Of a stretch of 5,176 nt of DNA, positions 1-4,807 are shown piece after piece; within the stretch, counting starts at the first letter, position 1, and each line of letters opens with the position of its first letter. Where the stretch lies: NCBI GenBank assembly GCA_015493425.1, contig WGDG01000136.1, positions 1 to 5,176 of the forward strand, given 5' to 3'. This DNA comes from Sulfurovum sp. (GTDB lineage: Bacteria > Campylobacterota > Campylobacteria > Campylobacterales > Sulfurovaceae). A model generated the notes under the pieces. It was not told where the DNA came from and did not search any database. It worked only from the letters and a program-made list of their open reading frames with translations. Made by a program: the position numbers and the translations under genes.

Positions 1-13
1 CAAAGGAAGAAAT

Positions 14-257
14 ATGAAACAACTAACCCCCAAATCTGGCAGTTGAAGATGTAGTAACGAGTGTAGCATTCTATACCGAAGTGCTTGGATTTCAACTGAA
101 AATGTATGTCGATGACGAGAAACGCCCCGCTGAGACGATAGAGGCGGGTAAACGCTATATCTGGGCAAATGTGATGCACGGCAGTGTCGGCATGATGTTT
201 CAACTAAAGCAGAGTTTTGAGGATGATTTGGAGGTATCGGTATTAGATGGATATTAA
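14..257 (+). pseudogene. VOC-family (glyoxalase/bleomycin-resistance-like) protein, frameshifted and truncated
   Basis: The ATG at 14 follows a good ribosome site (AAGGAAG, about 5-11). It reads only ten codons, MKQLTPKSGS, before TGA at 44-46. The +1 frame, entered at the C5-A3 run (27-34), restores a typical VOC start: NLAVEDV, then SVAFYTEVLGFQL, then KRYIWANVMHGSVGMMFQ. It ends at TAA 255-257. The repaired product would be about 80 residues. Single-domain members of this family usually have about 120, so the second beta-alpha-beta-beta-beta half, which supplies part of the metal and substrate site, is missing. No continuation of it is visible in other frames after 257. VOC proteins of this type are soluble cytoplasmic metal-dependent enzymes or drug-binding proteins with diverse substrates; the substrate cannot be named here. 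One extra base could be a sequencing error, but the missing C-terminal half argues for a decayed gene. The family call is fairly sure, the function unknown. Confidence 0.75.
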
Positions 258-281
258 CCAAAAAGTCTTGCTTGAGGTCAC

Positions 282-713
282 TCAAAAAATAATTCCTTCA
301 CCTTTTTTTGAATAATCTTGACGCTGCGTTTTGAGTATGACCTCTATCTCAGTCTCACGCTCATAGGTCTGTATGCGTTTTTTGTAAAGTGTAATACCAA
401 ACACTCCGTATTCCAAATAGCAGGGATCGCTTTCAGACTTTTCTCCTACTGTAAAGACCACTTTGGCAACAGTAAGCACGGCTTCGGGGTTGGTGTTGTC
501 TTTCGTTTCCCTTTCAAACCACTCAAAGAGGTAGGAAAATACGGAAAATATTTTTGTCTTTTTCCCATTAAATGTCACAGTTTCGTGCAAAAGATCGATT
601 TCATAAACACCGCTGCCATATTTTTCGAATGTTCCGGTGTCCATAATGAGCCGCCAACCGTTCAATATACCGATGATAGCGTCTGCGAAATGGTTAAGCC
701 TGTTTCGTTTCAT
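282..713 (-). CDS. hypothetical protein, 143 aa, probably lacking its true N-terminus through a frame change
   Basis: I do not recognise this protein. It is an acidic and basic mixed, soluble-looking sequence with no signal peptide or membrane segment. Notable stretches are RLNHFADAIIGILNGWRLI near the start, a central DLLHETVTFNGKKTKIF, then FEWFERET, and a lysine-rich tail ending GEGIIF. The alternating hydrophobic pattern in the middle suggests beta-strands. The ATG at 713 has no Shine-Dalgarno sequence, and the frame is closed by TAG about 24 bases upstream. A better start lies at 760: an AGAGG site precedes an ATG one base after the stop of the upstream gene, and its reading frame (710-760) would join this frame if one base were restored near 728-732. 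The reconstructed gene would then be 282-760, directly downstream of and co-transcribed with the exported protein at 762-1130. An overlapping plus-strand frame (318-743) is judged a shadow. That this strand is coding is likely, the start uncertain. Confidence 0.6.
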   Translation of the reverse strand: MKRNRLNHFADAIIGILNGWRLIMDTGTFEKYGSGVYEIDLLHETVTFNGKKTKIFSVFSYLFEWFERETKDNTNPEAVLTVAKVVFTVGEKSESDPCYLEYGVFGITLYKKRIQTYERETEIEVILKTQRQDYSKKGEGIIF

Positions 714-760
714 AGTGTAGACAGTATCAGGTATCTATCGTAAGGATATCCTGGTTTCAT
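710..760 (-). other. short reading frame: displaced N-terminus of the downstream gene, or a leader peptide
   Basis: The frame encodes MKPGYPYDRYLILSTL and stops at TGA 710-712, which overlaps the ATG of the next frame (711-713) as ATGA. It starts one base after the TAA of the upstream gene, and an AGAGG about nine bases before the ATG would serve as its ribosome site. The other frame over the last part reads PDTVYT and leads straight into MKRNRL. Adding one base after TAC-CT would therefore give a continuous RYL-DTVYTMKRNRL protein. That favours a one-base deletion, either real or a sequencing error. A 16-residue leader peptide translationally coupled to the next gene remains possible. Confidence 0.5.
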
Positions 761-761
761 A

Positions 762-1130
762 TTATTTGCCTCTGCACATTTTTTCATCTGAAAATTCATG
801 TATGATCGCCGATATGTTTGTATTGTGTCCTGAGTGCTTGTAGGTATAGACCAGTGTTTTCTCTCTCCAAGAGGGATGTTTTTGTACGATCTGTTTGACT
901 CTCATTTGAAGTGTGTGCAGGCTTTTAGGGTGCAAGCAGATACATTTGGTGTAAGAGAGTTTCTTTGCCTCCATACACTGTGAGACCTTTTCGCTAAGAG
1001 CCCACATTGCAGTATCGACAAAAACCGCATCTTGGATATCGGCAGAATTTTCAAGTGGTAGACGCGTTGGCGTATCATTTGCATCAATGACTGTAGTAAC
1101 GAATATGAGTATAAAAAGCAGATATCGCAT
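762..1130 (-). CDS. small exported protein with four cysteines, function unknown
   Basis: This 122-residue protein has a clear N-terminal signal sequence: a basic start (MR), a hydrophobic core at about 3-15, and a likely signal peptidase I site near VIDA-ND (after residue 17). The mature part is hydrophilic and mostly helical in character. It has four cysteines, C52, C63, C65 and C119, including a KCICLH (CxC) motif, and several histidines. This fits a periplasmic protein stabilised by disulfides, or one that binds metal or heme poorly; no CxxCH heme motif is present. AAGGAG lies five bases before the ATG (1136-1141), which makes the start at 1130 firm. It is the first gene of a leftward pair and is divergent from the lipoprotein gene at 1311. 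The unrecognised downstream gene begins one base after its stop, so the two are probably one operon. I cannot assign a family. Confidence 0.75.
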   Translation of the reverse strand: MRYLLFILIFVTTVIDANDTPTRLPLENSADIQDAVFVDTAMWALSEKVSQCMEAKKLSYTKCICLHPKSLHTLQMRVKQIVQKHPSWREKTLVYTYKHSGHNTNISAIIHEFSDEKMCRGK

Positions 1131-1155
1131 TGTTTCTCCTTGTGTGACTTTCGTT

Positions 1156-1161
1156 ATTGTA
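1156..1161 (-). promoter_or_regulatory. candidate extended -10 for the leftward operon
   Basis: On the minus strand the sequence reads TGT-TACAAT, a TGn extended -10 with five of six matches to TATAAT. Transcription would start near 1149 and give a leader of about 19 bases containing the AAGGAG site at 1136-1141. No good -35 lies at 16-18 bases, which is acceptable for an extended -10 but keeps confidence low. The palindrome at 1175-1190 falls just upstream, where the -35 would be. Confidence 0.35.
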
Positions 1162-1174
1162 ACAAAATTTTGGC

Positions 1175-1190
1175 GATAATATTTATTATC
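1175..1190. repeat. perfect 16-bp palindrome, candidate operator
   Basis: GATAATA-TT-TATTATC has seven-base arms that match perfectly around a two-base centre. It sits in the divergent intergenic region, over the -26 to -41 zone of the leftward promoter and about 70 bases upstream of the rightward -10. The half-sites resemble the GATAAT/ATTATC halves of Fur boxes. However, they are spaced four bases apart, whereas the 15-bp and 19-bp forms of the Fur consensus have one and seven. A binding protein is therefore not assigned. Confidence 0.4.
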
Positions 1191-1222
1191 AATCTATAGA
1201 TAAAAAAGTTTGTCAAGTACTA

Positions 1223-1251
1223 TTCACAAGTGGTTTGATACGTGATATAAT
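1223..1251 (+). promoter_or_regulatory. sigma70-type promoter for the lipoprotein gene
   Basis: TTCACA at 1223-1228 (five of six to the -35 consensus) and TATAAT at 1246-1251 (perfect -10) are separated by 17 bases, the optimal spacing. Transcription should start near 1258, leaving a leader of about 53 bases before the ATG at 1311. The ribosome site AAGGGAG lies at 1295-1301. Confidence 0.7.
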
Positions 1252-1310
1252 GTGAACAATAATTAGTTGCTTTTTGGCAATTGTTTAGTACCACAAGGGA
1301 GTAGCACTGG

Positions 1311-1817
1311 ATGAAAAAGTATTTGACACTCTGTGCGGGAGTACTTTTTATGATAGTTTTGAGTGGTTGTGGCGATCCTTCGCTTGATGAGATTAAAGAG
1401 AAGATTGTAAAGATAGAGACCCGTAATGCCAGCTATACGGCAGTTAATAAAAAAACGGGTGCGTACGGGAAGTATCAGATACTCCCCTCGCCCGGCAAGT
1501 TTTACGCTAAAAAACTCAACATTCCTGTTTCACAGTGGCGCACACCCGAAAACCAGGAGCGTATTTTCGAAGCGCTGCTTCAAGACAATATAGACCAGCT
1601 TAAAAAACAGGGGCTCGATGTGGATGCCTTTACTGTCTACGGCTGCCATCAGCAGGGTGCAAACGGCTTTGTGTGTATTATGAAAAACGAAAATCTGACA
1701 AAGAAGTTTCACATTAAACTCAGACGTAACCTTCCACCGAAATATCGTAATGTCGACCCGCATGATCTGCGACAAACGTGGATCAATTACTGGAAAAACA
1801 AGATGGAGGAGGTGTAA
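1311..1817 (+). CDS. lipoprotein with lysozyme-like (transglycosylase/muramidase-type) domain
   Basis: This 168-residue protein begins with a type II signal peptide: MKKY, a hydrophobic core, and lipobox LSGC with the lipid-modified cysteine at 20. Aspartate at 22 (+2) would retain it in the inner membrane under the enterobacterial rule, which may not hold here. The mature part resembles small SLT or phage-muramidase folds: a glutamate in KIETRNASY (E36, where ExxGN-type enzymes have the catalytic Glu), GAYGKYQILPSPGKFYA (about 50-66), and AFTVYGCHQQGANG (about 106-119). C112 and C122 could form a disulfide. A peptidoglycan-cleaving or peptidoglycan-binding role at the envelope is inferred. 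The catalytic Glu assignment is by motif position only, and the segment after it lacks the usual SGGNP. AAGGGAG lies nine bases before the ATG. The uracil-glycosylase gene follows after 35 bases. Confidence 0.8.
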   Translation: MKKYLTLCAGVLFMIVLSGCGDPSLDEIKEKIVKIETRNASYTAVNKKTGAYGKYQILPSPGKFYAKKLNIPVSQWRTPENQERIFEALLQDNIDQLKKQGLDVDAFTVYGCHQQGANGFVCIMKNENLTKKFHIKLRRNLPPKYRNVDPHDLRQTWINYWKNKMEEV

Positions 1818-1837
1818 GTGCTTCCATTCATACTCTA

Positions 1838-1846
1838 TGTTAAAAT
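1838..1846 (+). promoter_or_regulatory. candidate extended -10 directly before the glycosylase gene
   Basis: TGT-TAAAAT (1838-1846) is a TGn extended -10 with five of six matches. A start seven bases downstream would fall at or beside the ATG at 1853, giving a leaderless transcript. No convincing -35 is seen. In this AT-rich gap the match could be chance, and read-through from the lipoprotein gene is the alternative. Confidence 0.3.
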
Positions 1847-1852
1847 GTTCTC

Positions 1853-2527
1853 ATGAAACTCAGTGAACAGATCTTAGACTTTTACTTTTCCCTCCCAAAA
1901 AACTTCTCTCCACCAAATGGAGTAGAAATTATCTACCCTTATGACATTCCCGAAACCCGAAGGGTGATGGAGACTTTTTACCGTAAATACTATGATGATA
2001 CCAGACCACGCAGGCTGCTTTTTGGCATCAATCCCGGCAGGCATGGTGCAGGGCTGACGGGTGTGGGCTTTACCGACCCGATTTTGATGGAGGAGAAGTG
2101 CGGTATCGCAAATGCGCTTGAGAAGCGTAGCGAGCTCAGTGCCAACTTCATCTGTGAAGTGGTCGATGCCTATGGCGGGCCCGAAGCCTTTTACGGTGAC
2201 TTTCTCTTTACGACGGTGCTGCCTTTCGGCCTGCTGCGCAACGGTAAAAACTACAACTATTATGATGACAAAAAGACGCTTGAGTATTTTGAACCATTGA
2301 TCGTCGAGAGCATTAAAAAGCAGATAGCTTACCCCAACGTCAGCCGACACATCGCTACGGTGGGTCAGGGCAAAAACCTTGCCTATCTCAAAGCACTCAA
2401 TATACGCTATAACTTCTTCGATAGGATAGAGGTACTGCCGCATCCAAGATGGGTAATGCAATATCGGCGTAAGGAGAAAGAGAAATATATTCAGACCTAC
2501 CTTGAGGTACTCAAAGGACTTTTGTAG
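1853..2527 (+). CDS. SMUG2-like uracil-DNA glycosylase family protein
   Basis: This 224-residue cytoplasmic protein matches the SMUG2/DUF4918 branch of the uracil-DNA glycosylase superfamily. Such enzymes hydrolyse the N-glycosidic bond of uracil, and in some members other deaminated bases, to start base-excision repair. Motif I is GINPGRHGAGLTGVGFTDP (58-76), the water-activating and base-binding loop, comparable to GMNPGPWGMAQTGVPFG in SMUG1. Motif II is LPHPRWVMQYR (195-205), comparable to the HPSPRNP DNA-intercalating loop, with H197 as the expected catalytic-side histidine. Central FTTVLPFGLLRNGKNYNYYD carries the Asn region that contacts the base. Length agrees with the family. The ATG at 1853 has no Shine-Dalgarno sequence, and no other in-frame start with one is visible. 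The gene lies between the lipoprotein gene (35 bases) and dsbD (60 bases), all rightward. The family is well supported; substrate range is not known from sequence. Confidence 0.85.
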   Translation: MKLSEQILDFYFSLPKNFSPPNGVEIIYPYDIPETRRVMETFYRKYYDDTRPRRLLFGINPGRHGAGLTGVGFTDPILMEEKCGIANALEKRSELSANFICEVVDAYGGPEAFYGDFLFTTVLPFGLLRNGKNYNYYDDKKTLEYFEPLIVESIKKQIAYPNVSRHIATVGQGKNLAYLKALNIRYNFFDRIEVLPHPRWVMQYRRKEKEKYIQTYLEVLKGLL

Positions 2528-2533
2528 GCTTGT

Positions 2534-2566
2534 TGCACACTGAATGCACACTGTTTGCATAGACTG
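2534..2566 (+). repeat. 11-bp tandem repeat ahead of dsbD
   Basis: Three units with an 11-base period run TGCACACTGAA, TGCACACTGTT, TGCATAGACTG. The first nine bases of units one and two are identical (2534-2542 and 2545-2553); the third shares only TGCA and a displaced CTG. An 11-base period places each unit on nearly the same DNA face, as in direct-repeat operators of response regulators. The repeat lies in the 60-base gap before dsbD, ending just upstream of its ribosome site. Confidence 0.4.
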
Positions 2567-2587
2567 TCAGAAAAAGAGAGGTTATCT

Positions 2588-3940
2588 ATGCGACAGTTTG
2601 CAATAGTGTTATGGACAATATGCTTCACCGCTGCACTCTTTGGGGCAGATGCAACTCCTATGACACAAAGTATTTTTGGTGTGATGGCAGGCGCGTTTGG
2701 TGCGGGGTTGCTGCTGACCTTCACACCCTGTGTGCTGCCAATGGTACCGATTGTCTCGGGTATCATCGCGGGTCAGGGGGAAAACCTGACAAAACTCAGA
2801 GCCTTCCGGCTTTCGCTTGCCTATGTATTGGGTACGGCGGCGACCTACACCGTAATGGGGGCGCTTGCAGGTGCGACTGGAGAACAGCTGCAGTCGTACT
2901 TTCAAAATGTCTGGGCTATAGGTGTAATGAGTATAATATTTGTCCTGATGGCACTGGCGATGTTCGGTGTGTATACTATCCAACTACCGGCTTTTTTACA
3001 GTCAAAACTCGATGTGGAATCCCGAAAACTCAAGGGGAGTTCGTTCGTAATGGTCTTTGCGCTTGGGGCGGTTTCGGCACTCATTCTGGGCGCCTGTGTT
3101 TCCCCTGTTCTCATTTCGTTTCTGAGTGTGGCTATTGCCACGCAGGATGCCGGTCTTGGTGCATTGACAATGTTTTCACTGGCACTCGGTATGGGTGTAC
3201 CGCTTATTGTTGCAGGGGTGGGTGCCGGTAGTCTCATTCCTAAAGCAGGCGGATGGACAAACAGCGTCAAACACTTCTTTGGTGTCCTTCTGCTTGCCGT
3301 GGCGATCTATCTCTTCAATGAGCTCAACCTCGTCTCCGAACTACTCGTCTGGGGGATTTTTGCCATTGCTCTTGGTATCTATCTCAATGCACTTGAACCG
3401 CTGCCGCAGCCTGCATCAGGCACTGCCTATCTGCGCAAGGTACTTGGTGTTGTGTTGCTGGTGTGGGGTGTTATTTTACTTGTGGGAGCTGCAAAAGGAG
3501 CGGAAGATATGTGGCAGCCGTTAAAAGGTGAGCCCGTTGTGGTTGCAGGCGGAAGGAGTGTACCGCAAACGCTGCCGTTTGAACTGGTCTCTGATATAAG
3601 CGCTTTCAAGGCAGCAGAGAAAAAAGCACAGAAAATGGGCAGACCGCTTGTTGTCTACTTTTACAGTGATACCTGTAGTGTATGTAAAAAGATGAAAGCA
3701 ACAACACTGAAAGATTGGCGTGTCAGAAAGATTCTGAATGAAAAGTTTGTGGCCGTGCGTGTCAATATCACCAACCACTCTGATGCAAAGAGTATGGTAC
3801 TCAAGCGCCGGTTCAAAGTCTTTGGGACGCCGACCATCCTCTTTTTCGACAGCCATGGGGAGCGTCTGAAGGGGGACACGATTTATGGTTATGTTTCACC
3901 GGAGGAGTTTTACGACATGCTTGACATACTGGCAGAGTAA
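2588..3940 (+). CDS. dsbD: DsbD-type thiol:disulfide transmembrane reductase lacking the alpha domain
   Basis: This 450-residue inner-membrane protein carries electrons from cytoplasmic thioredoxin to the periplasm, where they reduce disulfides and serve cytochrome c maturation. Domain order: signal peptide (1-22, cleavage after ADA), an eight-helix CcdA/DsbD membrane core at about 28-302, then a thioredoxin-like gamma domain at about 330-450. The redox cysteine pair of the core is C48 in FTPCVLPMVP and C170 in LGACVSPVLIS. The gamma domain has C363-S-V-C366 (SDTCSVCKKM) and the cis-proline loop FGTPT (P415). Classical DsbD (about 570 residues) also has a periplasmic N-terminal alpha domain, absent here, so electrons must pass to a separate partner or straight from gamma. 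The ATG at 2588 is chosen because AGAGAGG ends six bases before it and it begins the signal peptide; the TTG at 2555 would add eleven polar residues. The gene follows the glycosylase gene by 60 bases and ends three bases from cutA. Confidence 0.9.
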   Translation: MRQFAIVLWTICFTAALFGADATPMTQSIFGVMAGAFGAGLLLTFTPCVLPMVPIVSGIIAGQGENLTKLRAFRLSLAYVLGTAATYTVMGALAGATGEQLQSYFQNVWAIGVMSIIFVLMALAMFGVYTIQLPAFLQSKLDVESRKLKGSSFVMVFALGAVSALILGACVSPVLISFLSVAIATQDAGLGALTMFSLALGMGVPLIVAGVGAGSLIPKAGGWTNSVKHFFGVLLLAVAIYLFNELNLVSELLVWGIFAIALGIYLNALEPLPQPASGTAYLRKVLGVVLLVWGVILLVGAAKGAEDMWQPLKGEPVVVAGGRSVPQTLPFELVSDISAFKAAEKKAQKMGRPLVVYFYSDTCSVCKKMKATTLKDWRVRKILNEKFVAVRVNITNHSDAKSMVLKRRFKVFGTPTILFFDSHGERLKGDTIYGYVSPEEFYDMLDILAE

Positions 3941-3943
3941 GAA

Positions 3944-4306
3944 CTACTGCCACACCTCTTCGCTGGCACACTCGATGACAGGGTCTTTTTTTGTGACATC
4001 GTCGATCCAGTGCAGATAGTCGAATTTGGCATCATCGAAACGTTTCATCATAATTTCGGGTACTTCGTAAGTGTGCAGACGCTCGATAGTTTCCTTGACC
4101 TGCAGGTAGAGTGAGACTTTGGTCTTAATGTCCATACGGATTTCGCGGGAGGTGATGATCTTCCCTTTCCAACGGTAAGAACTCTCAATGGGGCTTTTTT
4201 GTATGCATGCAGCAAGCTCTTCCTGCAGCAGAGTCTGGGTGATCAGTTCTACATTCTCGTCGTTGTCAGTGGTGGTTGTTATAGTACAGTAGTCAGAGGC
4301 TTCCAT
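3944..4306 (-). CDS. cutA: CutA1 divalent-cation tolerance protein
   Basis: This 120-residue cytoplasmic protein belongs to the CutA1 family, small ferredoxin-like proteins that form very stable trimers and bind copper and other divalent cations. The name comes from copper tolerance in Escherichia coli, but the biochemical role remains unsettled. Family markers are YCTITTTTDNDE (6-17), EELAACIQ (29-36), SSYRWKGKI (42-50), the strand residues DIKT (59-62), and LHTYEVPEI (77-85). The C-terminal FDYLHWIDD (95-103) follows the usual YLxW. About 17 residues after it (104-120, with one Cys) are a modest extension over the common length of about 105. The ATG at 4306 lies inside the end of the phosphatase gene, overlapping it by 14 bases, and an AAAAGG site sits just before it. 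The pair is thus likely one translationally coupled operon. Its stop is three bases from that of convergent dsbD. Confidence 0.92.
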   Translation of the reverse strand: MEASDYCTITTTTDNDENVELITQTLLQEELAACIQKSPIESSYRWKGKIITSREIRMDIKTKVSLYLQVKETIERLHTYEVPEIMMKRFDDAKFDYLHWIDDVTKKDPVIECASEEVWQ

Positions 4307-4766
4307 TTTCTACCTTTTCAATGAAGTCATGAACGCAGGTTTCGATCATGCTGTATACCTTTTCAAATCCTTCGAAGCCGGGGAAGTAGTAGGGATCGGG
4401 CACATCTTCTCCCCCAAACCCGCCGAAATTTCCAAGCAGATGAACATTACAGAAGCCCTGTGCCTTGAGGTCGGCAAGGTTCTTTCTGTCAAGAGCGATG
4501 ATGTAGTCTTGTGCATTTTTATCCGCTTCGCATACAGGTCGTGAACGCTGATGGCTGATCTCCACACCATGCGATTTTGCAACTTTGATGGCGTTTTCGC
4601 AGGGTGCTTCCCCCTCGTGCCAACCGCTTGTACCTGCCGAATCAGCCAGCCATGCCAAGCCCTTTTTGGCAAGGTGTGCCTGGGCGATGCCTTCTGCAAG
4701 GGGACTGCGGCAGATGTTTCCAAGACAGACGAAGAGGATCTTTTTGGGTTTTGCTTGCGATTTCAT
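4293..4766 (-). CDS. low-molecular-weight protein tyrosine phosphatase
   Basis: This 157-residue cytoplasmic protein has the complete LMW-PTP/ArsC fold signature. The P-loop is CLGNICRS (C14 to S21), the C-x5-R-S motif with nucleophile C14, phosphate-binding R20, and second cysteine C19 that protects C14 as a disulfide. The general-acid loop is DVPDPYY (D124). Standard elements also include SPLAEG (21-26) and DSAGTSGWHEG (42-52). Members dephosphorylate phosphotyrosine, in bacteria often on kinases of exopolysaccharide export, while related proteins reduce arsenate; no kinase or ars gene is nearby to tell which. Length is usual. The ATG at 4766 is chosen because family proteins start with a few residues before KILFVCLGN. 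Extending to 4844 would add 26 residues and cover the divergent gene. There is no Shine-Dalgarno sequence, and a TATACT lies about 12 bases upstream. It is the first gene of the operon with cutA. Confidence 0.9.
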   Translation of the reverse strand: MKSQAKPKKILFVCLGNICRSPLAEGIAQAHLAKKGLAWLADSAGTSGWHEGEAPCENAIKVAKSHGVEISHQRSRPVCEADKNAQDYIIALDRKNLADLKAQGFCNVHLLGNFGGFGGEDVPDPYYFPGFEGFEKVYSMIETCVHDFIEKVENGSL

Positions 4767-4778
4767 GAAGTGTATTTT

Positions 4779-4786
4779 AGTATAAT
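4779..4786. promoter_or_regulatory. overlapping divergent -10 elements
   Basis: AGTATAAT holds TATAAT on the plus strand (4781-4786) and TATACT on the minus strand (4784-4779), sharing four bases. The plus element would start transcription near 4793, a 15-base leader with AAGGAG at 4797-4802 before the ATG at 4808. The minus element would start near 4772, only about six bases before the phosphatase ATG. Both ATGs are only 41 bases apart, so the promoters must lie here. No convincing -35 is visible for either; several weak matches (such as TTGCGA, 4755-4760) are spaced too far. Confidence 0.5.
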
Positions 4787-4807
4787 TTATCCTAAAAAGG
4801 AGAACGG

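Noticed and set aside
272..285. Small hairpin TTGAG-gtca-CTCAA between the VOC fragment and the leftward gene
   Set aside because: The stem has five AT-rich pairs, and the adjoining run is A on the plus strand and lies on the 5' side for the minus strand, so it is not an intrinsic terminator.
318..743. 141-codon plus-strand frame opposite the unrecognised gene
   Set aside because: No ribosome site was seen, and the minus-strand frame fits an operon with the upstream gene and has a more ordinary protein composition.
1175..1190. Calling the palindrome a Fur box
   Set aside because: The GATAAT and ATTATC halves are four bases apart, which fits neither the 15-bp nor the 19-bp consensus layout.
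1874..2560. Minus-strand open frame of 228 codons opposite the glycosylase gene
   Set aside because: It is slightly longer than the real gene, but its translation has no recognisable domain, while the plus strand has both UDG motifs in the right order and spacing.
2555..2587. TTG start for dsbD eleven codons upstream
   Set aside because: It would put charged residues before the signal peptide, and the strong AGAGAGG site points to the ATG at 2588.
2611..3231. 206-codon plus-strand frame inside dsbD
   Set aside because: It overlaps the DsbD membrane core in another frame, is rich in Cys and Trp from shifted Gly/Leu codons, and has no ribosome site.
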